Below, piece after piece: positions 27,367 to 35,136 of a stretch of DNA of 64,000 bases. Position numbers and translations under genes: made by a program. The notes beneath the pieces were generated by a model, which was given only the letters and a program-made list of their open reading frames with translations, made no database searches and was not told the DNA's origin. Source of the stretch: Candidatus Poribacteria bacterium (lineage in GTDB: Bacteria; Poribacteria; WGA-4E; WGA-3G); the NCBI GenBank assembly GCA_022825825.1, contig JAJDWA010000075.1, forward strand, positions 1 to 64,000, in the 5' to 3' direction. The first letter of the stretch is position 1. Every line of letters starts with the position of its first letter.

Positions 27367-27564
27367 ATGGCAAACTATGAACTTGACGAAATTCACAGAA
27401 TTCGCAGAGAAATTTCAGCAAAGTTTGACCACGATGCCCGCAAACTGGGTGAATACTACCGGAAGTTAGAAAAAGAATACCGAAAAGCAGGGTACAAATT
27501 TGCAGATTTACCGCCGGAGAAGCCCGAAACTCCGAAACCAGCAGGCAAAGAAGCTGCGGATTGA
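27367..27564 (+). CDS. small basic helical protein, copy 2
   Basis: 65 residues, a paralogue of the preceding gene: ANYELDEIHRIRREISAKFDHDARKL against ADYEINEIRRIRREISARFDHDVDKL. The two differ mainly in the tail. The changes are largely conservative, so both copies seem to be kept by selection. It ends 47 bases before the ATG of the helicase-nuclease fusion and is likely on its transcript. Confidence 0.7.
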   Translation: MANYELDEIHRIRREISAKFDHDARKLGEYYRKLEKEYRKAGYKFADLPPEKPETPKPAGKEAAD

Positions 27565-27611
27565 CTTGCTGCGAACTTTCTGTTTTTCAAACAAATCTAA
27601 GCGAAACTATA

Positions 27612-30600
27612 ATGTCTATTTTAAATAACTTAAACCGCCCCCAGCGAGAAGCGGTTAAGCATACAGAAGGACCTCTTCTGATTATTGCCGGACCGGGTTC
27701 TGGCAAAACTCATACAGTTGCTTGTTCTATTGCTTACGCCATAGAAGAAAATGGGGTGATACCGGACAAGATTTTGGCATTTAGTTTTACGCGCAAAGCC
27801 CGTGAGGAGTTGAGACACCGTGTGCAAGAAGTCATGGAGCGAGGCGAAAACGCTACTGACGTTTGGATTTCTACATTCCACAGTTTTTGCGGGAAGATTC
27901 TGCACCAAGATGCGCAGCAATTGGACATAGGTAACAGGCAAGAATTTACCGTTAATGAGTTAACACACTTCTATAATGAAGGTGCGCGTGCCCAAATTGA
28001 ATATCTCCAGCATCATCAATTTGCCGAACCCGAGGATGCACTGCGTTTTATCAATGAATGCAGAGCAGCGAATGTTTCTCCTGCCGAGGCAGGAAGTTAC
28101 GCTCAGCATCGCCACATGTCACAAGTCTATGTAGAAATCTACCAGAGATACATACAACTTGCTGCAAATGACGAGGCTAATTATACCGAATACCAACTAT
28201 TGACGAATGCTCTCCTCAGGGATGTTCCTGAAGTTAGAGAAAGATGGCAAGAGAAATTTGATCTTATCTTCGTTGATGAATACCAGGACACGGATCCTAT
28301 TCAATACCAAATTATCAAAACTCTTGCAGGGAGGCATCAGAACCTACGGGTTGTTGGGGATGATGACCAAGGTATTTATGGATTTCGGGGTGCTGATATC
28401 CAAAACATCTTAAATTTTGAGGAGGATTATCCAAACGCCGATGTAATTTCGCTCGGACAAAACTATCGTTCTACACAGCGGATAGTCGAGGCATCTCGTG
28501 CTTTAGCAGAGTTCAATCCAGTTCGACGAGACAAGGAATTGTTCACGCGGAACCCTGAAGGTGAAAAAGTAAGACATCTCCATTGTGAAGACAATGAAAA
28601 AGAGGCTGCGACTATCGCCGAGTTTATCTCTCACGCTATCCAAGAAGGACGTAATCCGAGTGATTTTGCTGTATTGTATCGCATCAATAGGCAAGCTGAG
28701 GCTTTTACAGAGGCTTTCAATGAATTAGAAATTCCGTGTCATGTTGTTGGTAATTCTTCAAATGGATATACAGATGGTGTGTCTCTCATGACAATCCATA
28801 AATCCAAAGGATTAGAATTTCCAAACGTATTTGTTGCAGGCGTATGCACCAGTTTATTACCTTTTCACAATTCTAATGAACAGGATTGGGGTGAGGAACT
28901 TCGGCTCCTTTATGTAGCGATGACACGTGCAAAGCATTGGTTGTGTCTGTCGTCTTATGAAGAAGACGCGCAATACCCACGGGGGAAATCTCAGTTTTTA
29001 GACTATATTCCGGCTACTCTCGTTGAATCTATAGAAACGCTTGAAAACATTCCGATTCCACCGCGGCCCGATGAAATGATGCCAATAATTACTGAAGAAC
29101 CATCGGACTATGTTGAACCTCTCCCCGAGCAACTACTTGGGGATGGTATGACTGTCATCGGCGTTGACCCTGGAAATATTGGTACTCGGAATACAAATGT
29201 AGGTTGGTCAGTTACGCAAAAAACCTCTGATGGATATTCTGTTCTTAACTTTGACACTGAGAGACCTACGGGAACCCCAGAAAACAAACTTAGACATATA
29301 GAGCAAAAAATAAAAGCGTTGATACAGTCTCCATCAAATCGACCGCATGCGATTGCAGTTGAGAAACTTGAAGTTGCAACAGAGGAAGCAAGAAGGGAAT
29401 GGTTCTTGTATGTCGCGGTGTGTGTAGCAACTGTAAGAAATATTGCCGACACGGAGGGCATAGAATGTCGACTCTATACGCCACAGCACGTTAAATATGC
29501 TGCCACGGACAACAGAAATGCATCTAAGAGGGATGTCCAGAAGGCTGTCAAGCGGATGTGTAACCTCCCGCAAATTCCAGAACCGCATCATTCTGCGGAT
29601 GCTATCGCGACAAGTCTCTGTTACCTGCGAAGCTATCTGAACTCAACACGATTTGAAGGCAATAAACGAAAAAAAGAAAACTTGAACAAAGGTTGTGCGT
29701 ATTTAGACAAAAGGCAATATAAGGTAGCGGTATCTGAATTCAAGGAAGCGATAAATATAGATCCTATTTATACAGATGCATACTCCGGAATGGGGCGAGT
29801 GCACCTTGCACAAAGCAATGTAGATGCAGCAGAAAATGCAGCTAAAAAAGCTCTAAAACTTGCAGATAATAATCATCCTGATTCACAGAAACTTTTGGAT
29901 GCTATAAGGCATTACCGTTCTGGTTGTAATTCCTTGAACAATCACGAATGGAATATAGCAATTGACAAATTCCAAGAATCTGTAAATATAGAACCTATCT
30001 TTACTGATGCACACTGTGGGCTAGGACGTACACACCTTGCACAAGGCAATTTGGATGAAGCAGAAAATAAAGCCAAAGAAGCCATAAGGCTTACAAAAAA
30101 TAGTCATCCCGATTCACAGAAGCTTTTGGATGCTATAGCGCATTACCGTTCTGGTTGTAATTCCTTGAACAATCGTGAATGGGGTATGGCAATTGGCAAA
30201 TTCCAAGAAGCTATAAATATAGAACTCATCTTTACTGATGCACACTGTGGACTTAGTAAGGCATACCTTGAAATAGATAATCTTGAAGATGCAAAAAATG
30301 CAGCCGAAGAAGCATTAAGTATCATAAATGATTATTCACCTGCTCTAGAAATTTTGGAAAGTATTAAGCAAAAATACTATGAACATGGGATGAGTTATCT
30401 TAATCAAGATAACCTTGTATTAGCAGAAAAAGCAGTTAATGATGCACTAAGACTTGACGTTAACAACCAACCTCCTCGTGAACTATTACACGCTCTTAAA
30501 GAGGCGTATTGCAACCGGGGTCATAATCACTTGAACAACCAGCAATATGGTAATGCCATCGCGGCTTTTGAGAAAACTATAAACATATTTCCGATTTTCA

Positions 30601-31202
30601 TAAAGGCACATTGCTTCAAAAAAGCACATTACGGTCTTGGTAGAGCGTATCTTGGACAGGACAAATTGGCTGAGGCGGAAAAATCAGCTAAAGAGGCATT
30701 AAGGACTGATGCTAATTACCAACCCGCTCTCAAACTATTGGACGCTATTAAACAGGTGTATTACAACCGTGGATGCTGTTACTTAAACAGCAAGCAATAC
30801 AATGAAGCTGCTGGTGAATTTAAAATCGTTGCTGACATGGATCCAAATTATATGAATGTTCAAAACAATCTTGGCTTCGCTTACTATTGGATGCAAGATT
30901 TTTACTCTGCTATTAATTCTTATACTACTGCCACCGAGATAGACTCTAACGACATAAAAGCCTACATAATGCTCGGATTGTGTTATATTTCGAATGGCAA
31001 GTATGATTGTGCGGTGAGTAAATTTCGGAAAGCAATACAAATTGATCCACACTGTAGAGTGGCTCATCTTGGACTTGGATGTGCCTATTATAAGCTAAGG
31101 AAATTCGAAGATGCAAAACAGGCAACTATGAAAGTATTACGGATTGATCCAACTTATCAACGTGCTCACAATCTTTTAAGAGATATAGAAAAGCAAAATT
31201 AA
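27612..31202 (+). CDS. UvrD-type helicase / RuvC-type nuclease / TPR fusion protein
   Basis: 1196 residues from the ATG at 27612 (the frame is open back to a TTG at 27561, without support). Residues 1-455 are an SF1A helicase: Walker A GPGSGKT (Lys32), VDEYQDTD (Asp222, Glu223), GDDDQGIYGFRGAD, NYRSTQRI, TIHKSKGLEF near 394 and LYVAMTRAKHW. Between IPCHVVG and motif V only about ten residues stand where UvrD/Rep carry the 100-residue 2B subdomain. Residues 512-680 resemble RuvC: Asp519 in GVDPGN, Glu584 in AVEKLEV, His660 and Asp663 in HHSADA, the order and spacing of Thermus RuvC. Residues 690-1196 hold about 13 TPRs. I know no standard repair protein with this layout. Upstream are a broken PIN gene and two small paralogues. 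Confidence 0.85.
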   Translation: MSILNNLNRPQREAVKHTEGPLLIIAGPGSGKTHTVACSIAYAIEENGVIPDKILAFSFTRKAREELRHRVQEVMERGENATDVWISTFHSFCGKILHQDAQQLDIGNRQEFTVNELTHFYNEGARAQIEYLQHHQFAEPEDALRFINECRAANVSPAEAGSYAQHRHMSQVYVEIYQRYIQLAANDEANYTEYQLLTNALLRDVPEVRERWQEKFDLIFVDEYQDTDPIQYQIIKTLAGRHQNLRVVGDDDQGIYGFRGADIQNILNFEEDYPNADVISLGQNYRSTQRIVEASRALAEFNPVRRDKELFTRNPEGEKVRHLHCEDNEKEAATIAEFISHAIQEGRNPSDFAVLYRINRQAEAFTEAFNELEIPCHVVGNSSNGYTDGVSLMTIHKSKGLEFPNVFVAGVCTSLLPFHNSNEQDWGEELRLLYVAMTRAKHWLCLSSYEEDAQYPRGKSQFLDYIPATLVESIETLENIPIPPRPDEMMPIITEEPSDYVEPLPEQLLGDGMTVIGVDPGNIGTRNTNVGWSVTQKTSDGYSVLNFDTERPTGTPENKLRHIEQKIKALIQSPSNRPHAIAVEKLEVATEEARREWFLYVAVCVATVRNIADTEGIECRLYTPQHVKYAATDNRNASKRDVQKAVKRMCNLPQIPEPHHSADAIATSLCYLRSYLNSTRFEGNKRKKENLNKGCAYLDKRQYKVAVSEFKEAINIDPIYTDAYSGMGRVHLAQSNVDAAENAAKKALKLADNNHPDSQKLLDAIRHYRSGCNSLNNHEWNIAIDKFQESVNIEPIFTDAHCGLGRTHLAQGNLDEAENKAKEAIRLTKNSHPDSQKLLDAIAHYRSGCNSLNNREWGMAIGKFQEAINIELIFTDAHCGLSKAYLEIDNLEDAKNAAEEALSIINDYSPALEILESIKQKYYEHGMSYLNQDNLVLAEKAVNDALRLDVNNQPPRELLHALKEAYCNRGHNHLNNQQYGNAIAAFEKTINIFPIFIKAHCFKKAHYGLGRAYLGQDKLAEAEKSAKEALRTDANYQPALKLLDAIKQVYYNRGCCYLNSKQYNEAAGEFKIVADMDPNYMNVQNNLGFAYYWMQDFYSAINSYTTATEIDSNDIKAYIMLGLCYISNGKYDCAVSKFRKAIQIDPHCRVAHLGLGCAYYKLRKFEDAKQATMKVLRIDPTYQRAHNLLRDIEKQN
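29880..30341 (+). repeat. 231-bp internal duplication in the TPR region
   Basis: gattcacagaaacttttgga at 29880 recurs at 30111 with one change, and the following 60 bases (encoding HYRSGCNSLNN) are almost identical. The 231-bp period equals 77 residues, two TPRs plus linker, so the array grew recently by unequal exchange. Later units have diverged further. Confidence 0.75.
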
Positions 31203-31300
31203 CCTTTAGAATTGTTTAGAAGAATTCTATAGAAAAGAACATCTCCTGGATGAGGGAGTTAAACCGAATTTTCACATTTTGTTTTTGAGTAGACTATCAA

Positions 31301-32587
31301 ATGAACAAACACCAAAACTACGACACCATCATTATCGGCGGCGGGCCCGCAGGAAGCACCGCTGCTGCACTTATCGCGCAGGAAGGTCACAGCGTTCTAC
31401 TCCTCGAGCGTGACGCTGAACCGACTTTCAAAATCGGTGAGTCTCTCATTCCTGCCACATACTGGACTTTCAAACGACTCGGCATGCTTGAAAAGCTGCG
31501 AGCGAGTCATTTTCCGCAGAAGTTTAGTGTGCAGTTTTTTACGCGTACGGGAAAAGCCACTAATCCGTTCTACTTTTTTGAAACCAATCCACATGAAAGT
31601 GCGGTCACATGGCAGGTTTTGCGTAGCGAGTTTGACCAGATGCTTTTGGACAATGCAACAGAGAAGGGGGTAAAGGTAAGACGAGGTGTCAGTGTTCGCA
31701 AAGTGCTTTTTGAAGGGGATAAGGCAATCGGTGTAGTGGCACAAGAAAAATCTTCCCCAGATAAAAATAATGACCTTGAAACAATACATACAACGGTTAT
31801 TGTGGATTCTACCGGTCAACGTTCTCTCATCGGAAGGCAGTTAGACCTCAATACCATAGAGCCGAACCTCAAAAAAGCATCGCTTTTTACACATTACGAA
31901 GGGGGACATCGGGACAAAGGAATTGACGAAGGTGCTACGCTTATTCTGCATACCGAAGATAAAGACTCTTGGTTCTGGTCAATTCCACTACCGTACAATC
32001 GCACCAGCATCGGGGTAGTCGGTGAGTTGGACTATCTTCTCCAAAATCGCAGAGAACCTGACGGTAAACTCAACGCACAGAAAATCTTTGACGAAGAATT
32101 GGAGAAATGTCAACCTTTGAAGCAACGGCTTGAAGGTGCTAAACAACTGTTTCCTATCCAAACAACAAAAGATTTTTCGTATCGTGCGAGCCGTATCGCA
32201 GGTCAGAATTGGGTTTTGATAGGAGATGCATTTGGCTTCTTGGATCCTGTGTATTCAACAGGTCTGTTTTTAGCACTTAAATCTGGTGAAATGGCAGCAG
32301 ATGCAATTATTGAAGCGTTCCGAGAGAGTGACTTTTCTGAGATGCGGTTAGGAAGTTTCGGACAGACGTTTGTTGATGGGATGGAAGCATTTCGGAAACT
32401 TGTTTACGCTTTCTACACAAAAGAATTTAGTTTCGCGCGATTTCTATCTGAGTATCCAGAACATCTTGGCGGCATCGTTGACATATTAAGTGGAGATATC
32501 TATAGGCGAGACGTAACACACATCTTTCCAGACATGTCAAAGATGTGTTATTTTCCACCTGAGGTGCCGCTTGCACATTCTGCATAA
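31301..32587 (+). CDS. FAD-dependent halogenase-like monooxygenase
   Basis: 428 residues. The dinucleotide-binding motif IIIGGGPAGSTAA starts near residue 9, followed by KIGESLIPATYW (the GESLxP loop of phenol-type halogenases) and GQRSLIGR. The segment DSWFWSIPL near residue 225 matches the WxWxIP signature that marks flavin halogenases, and GDAFGFLDPVYSTGLFLAL is the second FAD motif. Close relatives that do not halogenate also carry these motifs, so activity is uncertain. No carrier protein or flavin reductase is adjacent. Confidence 0.8.
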   Translation: MNKHQNYDTIIIGGGPAGSTAAALIAQEGHSVLLLERDAEPTFKIGESLIPATYWTFKRLGMLEKLRASHFPQKFSVQFFTRTGKATNPFYFFETNPHESAVTWQVLRSEFDQMLLDNATEKGVKVRRGVSVRKVLFEGDKAIGVVAQEKSSPDKNNDLETIHTTVIVDSTGQRSLIGRQLDLNTIEPNLKKASLFTHYEGGHRDKGIDEGATLILHTEDKDSWFWSIPLPYNRTSIGVVGELDYLLQNRREPDGKLNAQKIFDEELEKCQPLKQRLEGAKQLFPIQTTKDFSYRASRIAGQNWVLIGDAFGFLDPVYSTGLFLALKSGEMAADAIIEAFRESDFSEMRLGSFGQTFVDGMEAFRKLVYAFYTKEFSFARFLSEYPEHLGGIVDILSGDIYRRDVTHIFPDMSKMCYFPPEVPLAHSA

Positions 32588-32691
32588 CGAATCTTGCATT
32601 TCAAAAACTACATATTGTAATTCGGTTAAGAATATATGTAGTCAATCTACTTTATCTTAGTCTTTGACTTTATTTTTATAGGAGAACCTAA

Positions 32692-33675
32692 ATGAAATTC
32701 ATCACCTCGTATTTATCCATTTTCTGTTTTATCTATGCCTTGATTTTCGGCGTAGGTTGTGATAGCACTTCAAAACGTCGTCATGTCAGTATCGGCACAG
32801 CACCAATAGGTGGCGCTTTTGCTCCTGTTGGTAATGCAATTGCTGATGTTGTTGGGCGTAACATTTCGGAAAAAAACTGGGAAGTCGCTACCACAAGCAC
32901 AAAAGGCACACAAGAAAATATTCGTTTACTTGTCAGTGAAGATGGCGAAATAGAATTCGCTCTCGCTAATGCCGCAATCTCTTACTTTGCGGTTCGCGGG
33001 GAAGGCGCAGCATGGAAAACCGAACACCCAATCCGTTCAGTGATGACGCTTGCTCCCAATGTCGGCCTATTTGTCACACCGAAATCTACAGGTATCCGTT
33101 CCATCGCTGATTTGAAAGGGAAACGAGTCGTTGTGGGTCCTGCTGGTGCAGGTTTTGAGCACTTTTTGAGACCGATTTTAAAAGCACACGGTGTCACTTA
33201 TGAGGATTTCAATCCTCTCAACGATATATACACCGCTGCAGTAAGTCTATTAGCTGACGGTGCTGCTGATGCTGCGTTTATGGGTGGTGCAGTTCCAACT
33301 CCAGCGGTTAAGCAAGCCACATCGACCCAAGATATATTCTTTATTCCGTTAGATGAAACCGCCAAACAGTCACTTGTTGAACAGTACCCCTTCTTTTATC
33401 CTGTTACGGTCCCCGTTGACGCATACAAAAAAGTACTAACAGAACCGTTTGAAACCATGAATGTTGGTTCAATGCATATTATCACTGCAGAGAATGCAGA
33501 TGAAGACATGGTTTATAATTTTACAAAAACCTTATATGAACATCGTGCTGAAGTTGTTAAGGCACATCCAGCTGGTAAAGCCATCAATGAGAAAAATGCT
33601 GCTAAAGATGTTGGTACGCCTTTCCATCCAGGTGCGATCCGTTTCTATAAAGAAATTGGTATTTGGTCCGAATAA
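32692..33675 (+). CDS. TAXI-family solute-binding lipoprotein
   Basis: 327 residues. A lipoprotein signal (LIFGVGC, Cys near residue 23) precedes the TAXI fold with its opening VSIGTAPIGGAFAPVGNAIADVV, which replaces the common GTGGTGGxYYPxG. IRSIADLKGKRVVVGPAGAG follows. Such proteins deliver organic acids to TRAP-T permeases, but no DctQM-type genes are in the window, so it is an orphan. AGGAG precedes the ATG. Confidence 0.87.
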   Translation: MKFITSYLSIFCFIYALIFGVGCDSTSKRRHVSIGTAPIGGAFAPVGNAIADVVGRNISEKNWEVATTSTKGTQENIRLLVSEDGEIEFALANAAISYFAVRGEGAAWKTEHPIRSVMTLAPNVGLFVTPKSTGIRSIADLKGKRVVVGPAGAGFEHFLRPILKAHGVTYEDFNPLNDIYTAAVSLLADGAADAAFMGGAVPTPAVKQATSTQDIFFIPLDETAKQSLVEQYPFFYPVTVPVDAYKKVLTEPFETMNVGSMHIITAENADEDMVYNFTKTLYEHRAEVVKAHPAGKAINEKNAAKDVGTPFHPGAIRFYKEIGIWSE

Positions 33676-33730
33676 AATCGCTAAAAGATTTGACAACTGA
33701 TTTAATTTAATGGTATTATATATACCTAAA

Positions 33731-33803
<73 letters not shown>

Positions 33804-33826
33804 TTTCTTTTTGCACAATATGCTAA

Positions 33827-33898
33827 GCCGGTGTAGCTCAGTGGAAGAGCAACTGATTCGTAATCAGTAGGTCGGAGGTTCAAATCCTCTCATCGGCT
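33827..33898 (+). tRNA. tRNA-Thr (CGT)
   Basis: 72 bases: acceptor GCCGGTG/CATCGGC with one G-T pair and discriminator T at 33898, D arm GTAGCTCAGTGGAAGAGC, anticodon stem ACTGA/TCAGT, loop TTCGTAA with CGT at 33859-33861, and T arm with TTCAAAT loop. CCA is not encoded. A run of T follows directly (33898-33910) and may end the tRNA transcript. Confidence 0.95.
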
Positions 33899-34031
33899 TT
33901 TTTCTTTTTTAGCTTATCCAATCTGCATAAGATCGACTAAACCTTAGCCTACAATGCTAAAAGAGTTGTTGAGCAGATGTCTGACTATTATGAAGGGAAA
34001 ACTTCAATGCCCAGCTTCCATGCCTACTTCG

Positions 34032-35126
34032 CTATTCTAATCCTACATCCTTATCTTCTGTAGCAACATCTTCTTCAAGTGATTTGATTATTGCTAAGAA
34101 AGTTGCATGCGGTTCAAGTTCATATACTTTTCGGTACATTTCAAGTGCCTTCTGTTTATCTATAAGGTAGCTTTCATAAATTTCAGCCATTTCCTGCCAT
34201 GCTTGAACCTCAGATGGATCCAATTCAACAATCTGTTCATAGACTTGCAGTGCGTCTCCGTATGGACGTGTCGCAGCTTCACGTTTAAGTGCGTTTGCCC
34301 GCACATAGAGTAAACCAACCAAATCATTGACAATTTCTGGCATCCCCGGTTGTTTCTGGAGAGCCTCTCTTAAAAGAATAATCGACTGTGCTTCAAGACG
34401 AGATATTTCCGCCATATCTTCACTGGTGAGTTCTCGGTCAAGGAATCGGTAACGCTGCAGCATCTTATTGTAGGTGCGTGATAATTGGAGGCGAGCGAGG
34501 ACACCGATAGGGGCTTTTTCAGACGGAATATGTTGGAACTCAGGATCACCTTTAATTGCCGCTGTGTAGTGTGTTGATGCTTCTTTATACTGCTTGTTCC
34601 CTTGATACAGAACACCCAGAAGATAGTGTGCTTCAGAGTTGTTAGGCTTCTTTTCTAATACTGCTAAATACTGCTCAGTTGCCTCTTTTAGCGAACCTTC
34701 GTCGCGAAAGAGTTTACCGCTTAAAAGGAGAACATCTTCATGTTTTGGTTGAATATATGAGGCATATTCAAGGCGCGATTTAGCATCTTTTAGCCAACCA
34801 CTTTGGGAGTAAATTTCCGCAATGCGAAGGTTCGCGTGCAAACGGTCTGCTTCATTTTTTTCTGTTTTTGCAGTTTCAAATGTCTGTAGTGCTTGCCAAT
34901 ACAGGAACACCGCCTTAACCAAGTTTTGCTCGTCAAAGTATGCATCCGCTTCGGCAATGAATGTTTTAGCTTGAGATAACGACGGTGGTTTGGGCTCAGC
35001 ACCGCCCCGTTGAGTGAAAAACGCTGCTATGACTACGAACCCAATAATTGCAATAATTTCTGTATACAAAAGCCAACGATCAAATGAAAAATACGACTTT
35101 TTTTCAATCTGGTTATTTGATTCCAT
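34032..35126 (-). CDS. membrane-anchored TPR protein
   Basis: 364 residues from the ATG at 35126, chosen for AAAGGAG just upstream; the frame extends 18 codons further without support. One N-terminal membrane helix (WLLYTEIIAIIGFVVIAAFF) is followed by about six TPR units (for example NNSEAHYLLGVLYQGNKQYKEA and SEVQAWQEMAEIYESYL). It ends up as a periplasmic or cytoplasmic scaffold. It lies 10 bases after the DsbD-like gene and is probably cotranscribed with it. Confidence 0.85.
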   Translation of the reverse strand: MESNNQIEKKSYFSFDRWLLYTEIIAIIGFVVIAAFFTQRGGAEPKPPSLSQAKTFIAEADAYFDEQNLVKAVFLYWQALQTFETAKTEKNEADRLHANLRIAEIYSQSGWLKDAKSRLEYASYIQPKHEDVLLLSGKLFRDEGSLKEATEQYLAVLEKKPNNSEAHYLLGVLYQGNKQYKEASTHYTAAIKGDPEFQHIPSEKAPIGVLARLQLSRTYNKMLQRYRFLDRELTSEDMAEISRLEAQSIILLREALQKQPGMPEIVNDLVGLLYVRANALKREAATRPYGDALQVYEQIVELDPSEVQAWQEMAEIYESYLIDKQKALEMYRKVYELEPHATFLAIIKSLEEDVATEDKDVGLE

Positions 35127-35136
35127 GTGTGCTCCT

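Larger units (their letters stand above)
27121..27564 (+). repeat. tandem duplication, 225-bp period
   Basis: tatttaggagttga occurs at 27121 and again at 27346. Each copy begins with the last codons of the PIN gene (YLGVDD and stop) and carries one small gene. The duplicated unit thus took the translation signal of the small gene with it, and the second copy is preceded by a vestigial PIN tail. Confidence 0.85.

Noticed and set aside
27121..27564. CRISPR-like repeat
   Set aside because: Only two units of 225 bases, each coding; no short direct repeats with spacers are found anywhere in the window.
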